Positions 6,142 to 6,201 of a stretch of DNA of 6,201 bases are shown here, piece after piece. Position numbers and translations under genes: made by a program. Where the stretch lies: NCBI GenBank assembly GCA_964368075.1, contig CAYJAD010000093.1:1-6201 (forward strand), read 5' to 3'. The DNA comes from CAYJAD01 sp964368075 (GTDB lineage Bacteria > Desulfobacterota > Desulfovibrionia > Desulfovibrionales > Desulfovibrionaceae). The notes beneath the pieces were generated by a model. It ran no database searches and was not told where the DNA came from. It saw nothing but the letters and a program-made list of their open reading frames with translations. Position 1 is the first letter of the stretch; each line of letters starts with the position of its first letter.

Positions 6142-6154
6142 ATTCACAGTGAAT
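6142..6154. repeat. Perfect palindrome ATTCACAGTGAAT at the edge of the IS-like end
   Basis: A 6+1+6 inverted repeat sits where the putative mobile-element end meets the operon's upstream DNA. Its right arm, read on the minus strand as ATTCAC, is the part that would belong to the element end. The left arm would be flanking DNA. It may be a coincidence of the insertion site or a protein-binding site. Confidence 0.5.
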
Positions 6155-6201
6155 ACTCCACCGGCTAAAGCCGGTGGCTTCGGATTAACAGCTAAAGCTG
6201 G
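6149..6201 (-). mobile_element. Right end of an IS200/IS605-family (tnpB) element, partial; includes the putative omega-RNA 3' end
   Basis: On the minus strand the sequence reads as a short hairpin (CAGCTTTAGCTG, 6200-6189), then CCGAAGCC, then a strong hairpin with arms CCACCGGC and GCCGGTGG around TTTA (6177-6158), then AGTATTCAC ending at 6149. A GAAGCC lead, a GC-rich stem around TTTA, and a short tail ending in TTCAC are what I know from the right ends of tnpB-carrying IS200/IS605 elements. There the stem also forms the 3' end of the TnpB guide RNA. The tnpB gene itself would be on the minus strand beyond the right edge, so the call is unproven here. A REP-type or miniature element would also give such hairpins. 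Confidence 0.45.
6158..6177. repeat. Strong GC-rich hairpin of the putative IS end
   Basis: The eight-base arms CCACCGGC (6158-6165) and GCCGGTGG (6170-6177) pair perfectly around TAAA. It is the most G+C-rich structure on the right side of the window. A second, smaller hairpin of the same design, CAGCTAAAGCTG, follows at 6189-6200; both share the core GCTAAAGC. No T run follows on either strand, so it is not a standard terminator. Confidence 0.85.

Overview
The window reads as a surface-polysaccharide (O-antigen or capsule-type) biosynthesis region, probably from a Gram-negative bacterium. It holds a dTDP-rhamnose epimerase, two family 2 glycosyltransferases, a GtrA-type lipid-sugar flippase, a methyltransferase and a large polytopic membrane protein that is probably a glycosyltransferase. 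All six complete genes lie on the minus strand, so transcription runs from the right edge to the left. The organism cannot be named from this sequence. The Gram-negative assignment is an inference from the gene content.

Layout from left to right. Bases 3-155 are the last 50 codons of an unrecognised plus-strand gene that enters from the left. Bases 156-264 are a convergent gap with two hairpin terminators, one facing each way. Bases 265-1742 hold a rhamnosyltransferase-like GT2 gene and rfbC (dTDP-4-dehydrorhamnose 3,5-epimerase), read from rfbC leftward. Bases 1743-1944 are a 202-base gap carrying a good sigma70-type promoter for rfbC, with a palindrome inside its spacer. Bases 1945-6047 are a four-gene, tightly packed, AT-rich operon. 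In transcription order it is: polytopic membrane protein (candidate GT-C enzyme), GtrB/DPM-like GT2, class I SAM methyltransferase, GtrA-like flippase. Bases 6048-6148 hold its likely promoter. From about 6149 to the right edge the sequence looks like the right end of an IS200/IS605-family (tnpB) element, whose body would lie outside the window.

How the genes may work together. The GtrB-like enzyme would load a sugar onto undecaprenyl phosphate at the cytoplasmic face and GtrA would help move it across the membrane. The polytopic protein would then transfer the sugar onto a glycan on the outer face of the membrane. This is the three-part logic of Gtr serotype-conversion systems, here with a methyltransferase gene between gtrB and gtrA. 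The rfbC and GT2 pair is a separate transcription unit that would make and use dTDP-L-rhamnose. Base composition changes sharply between the two units: about 47% G+C in a sampled line of the first, and 12-38% in sampled lines of the second. This suggests the parts have different origins.
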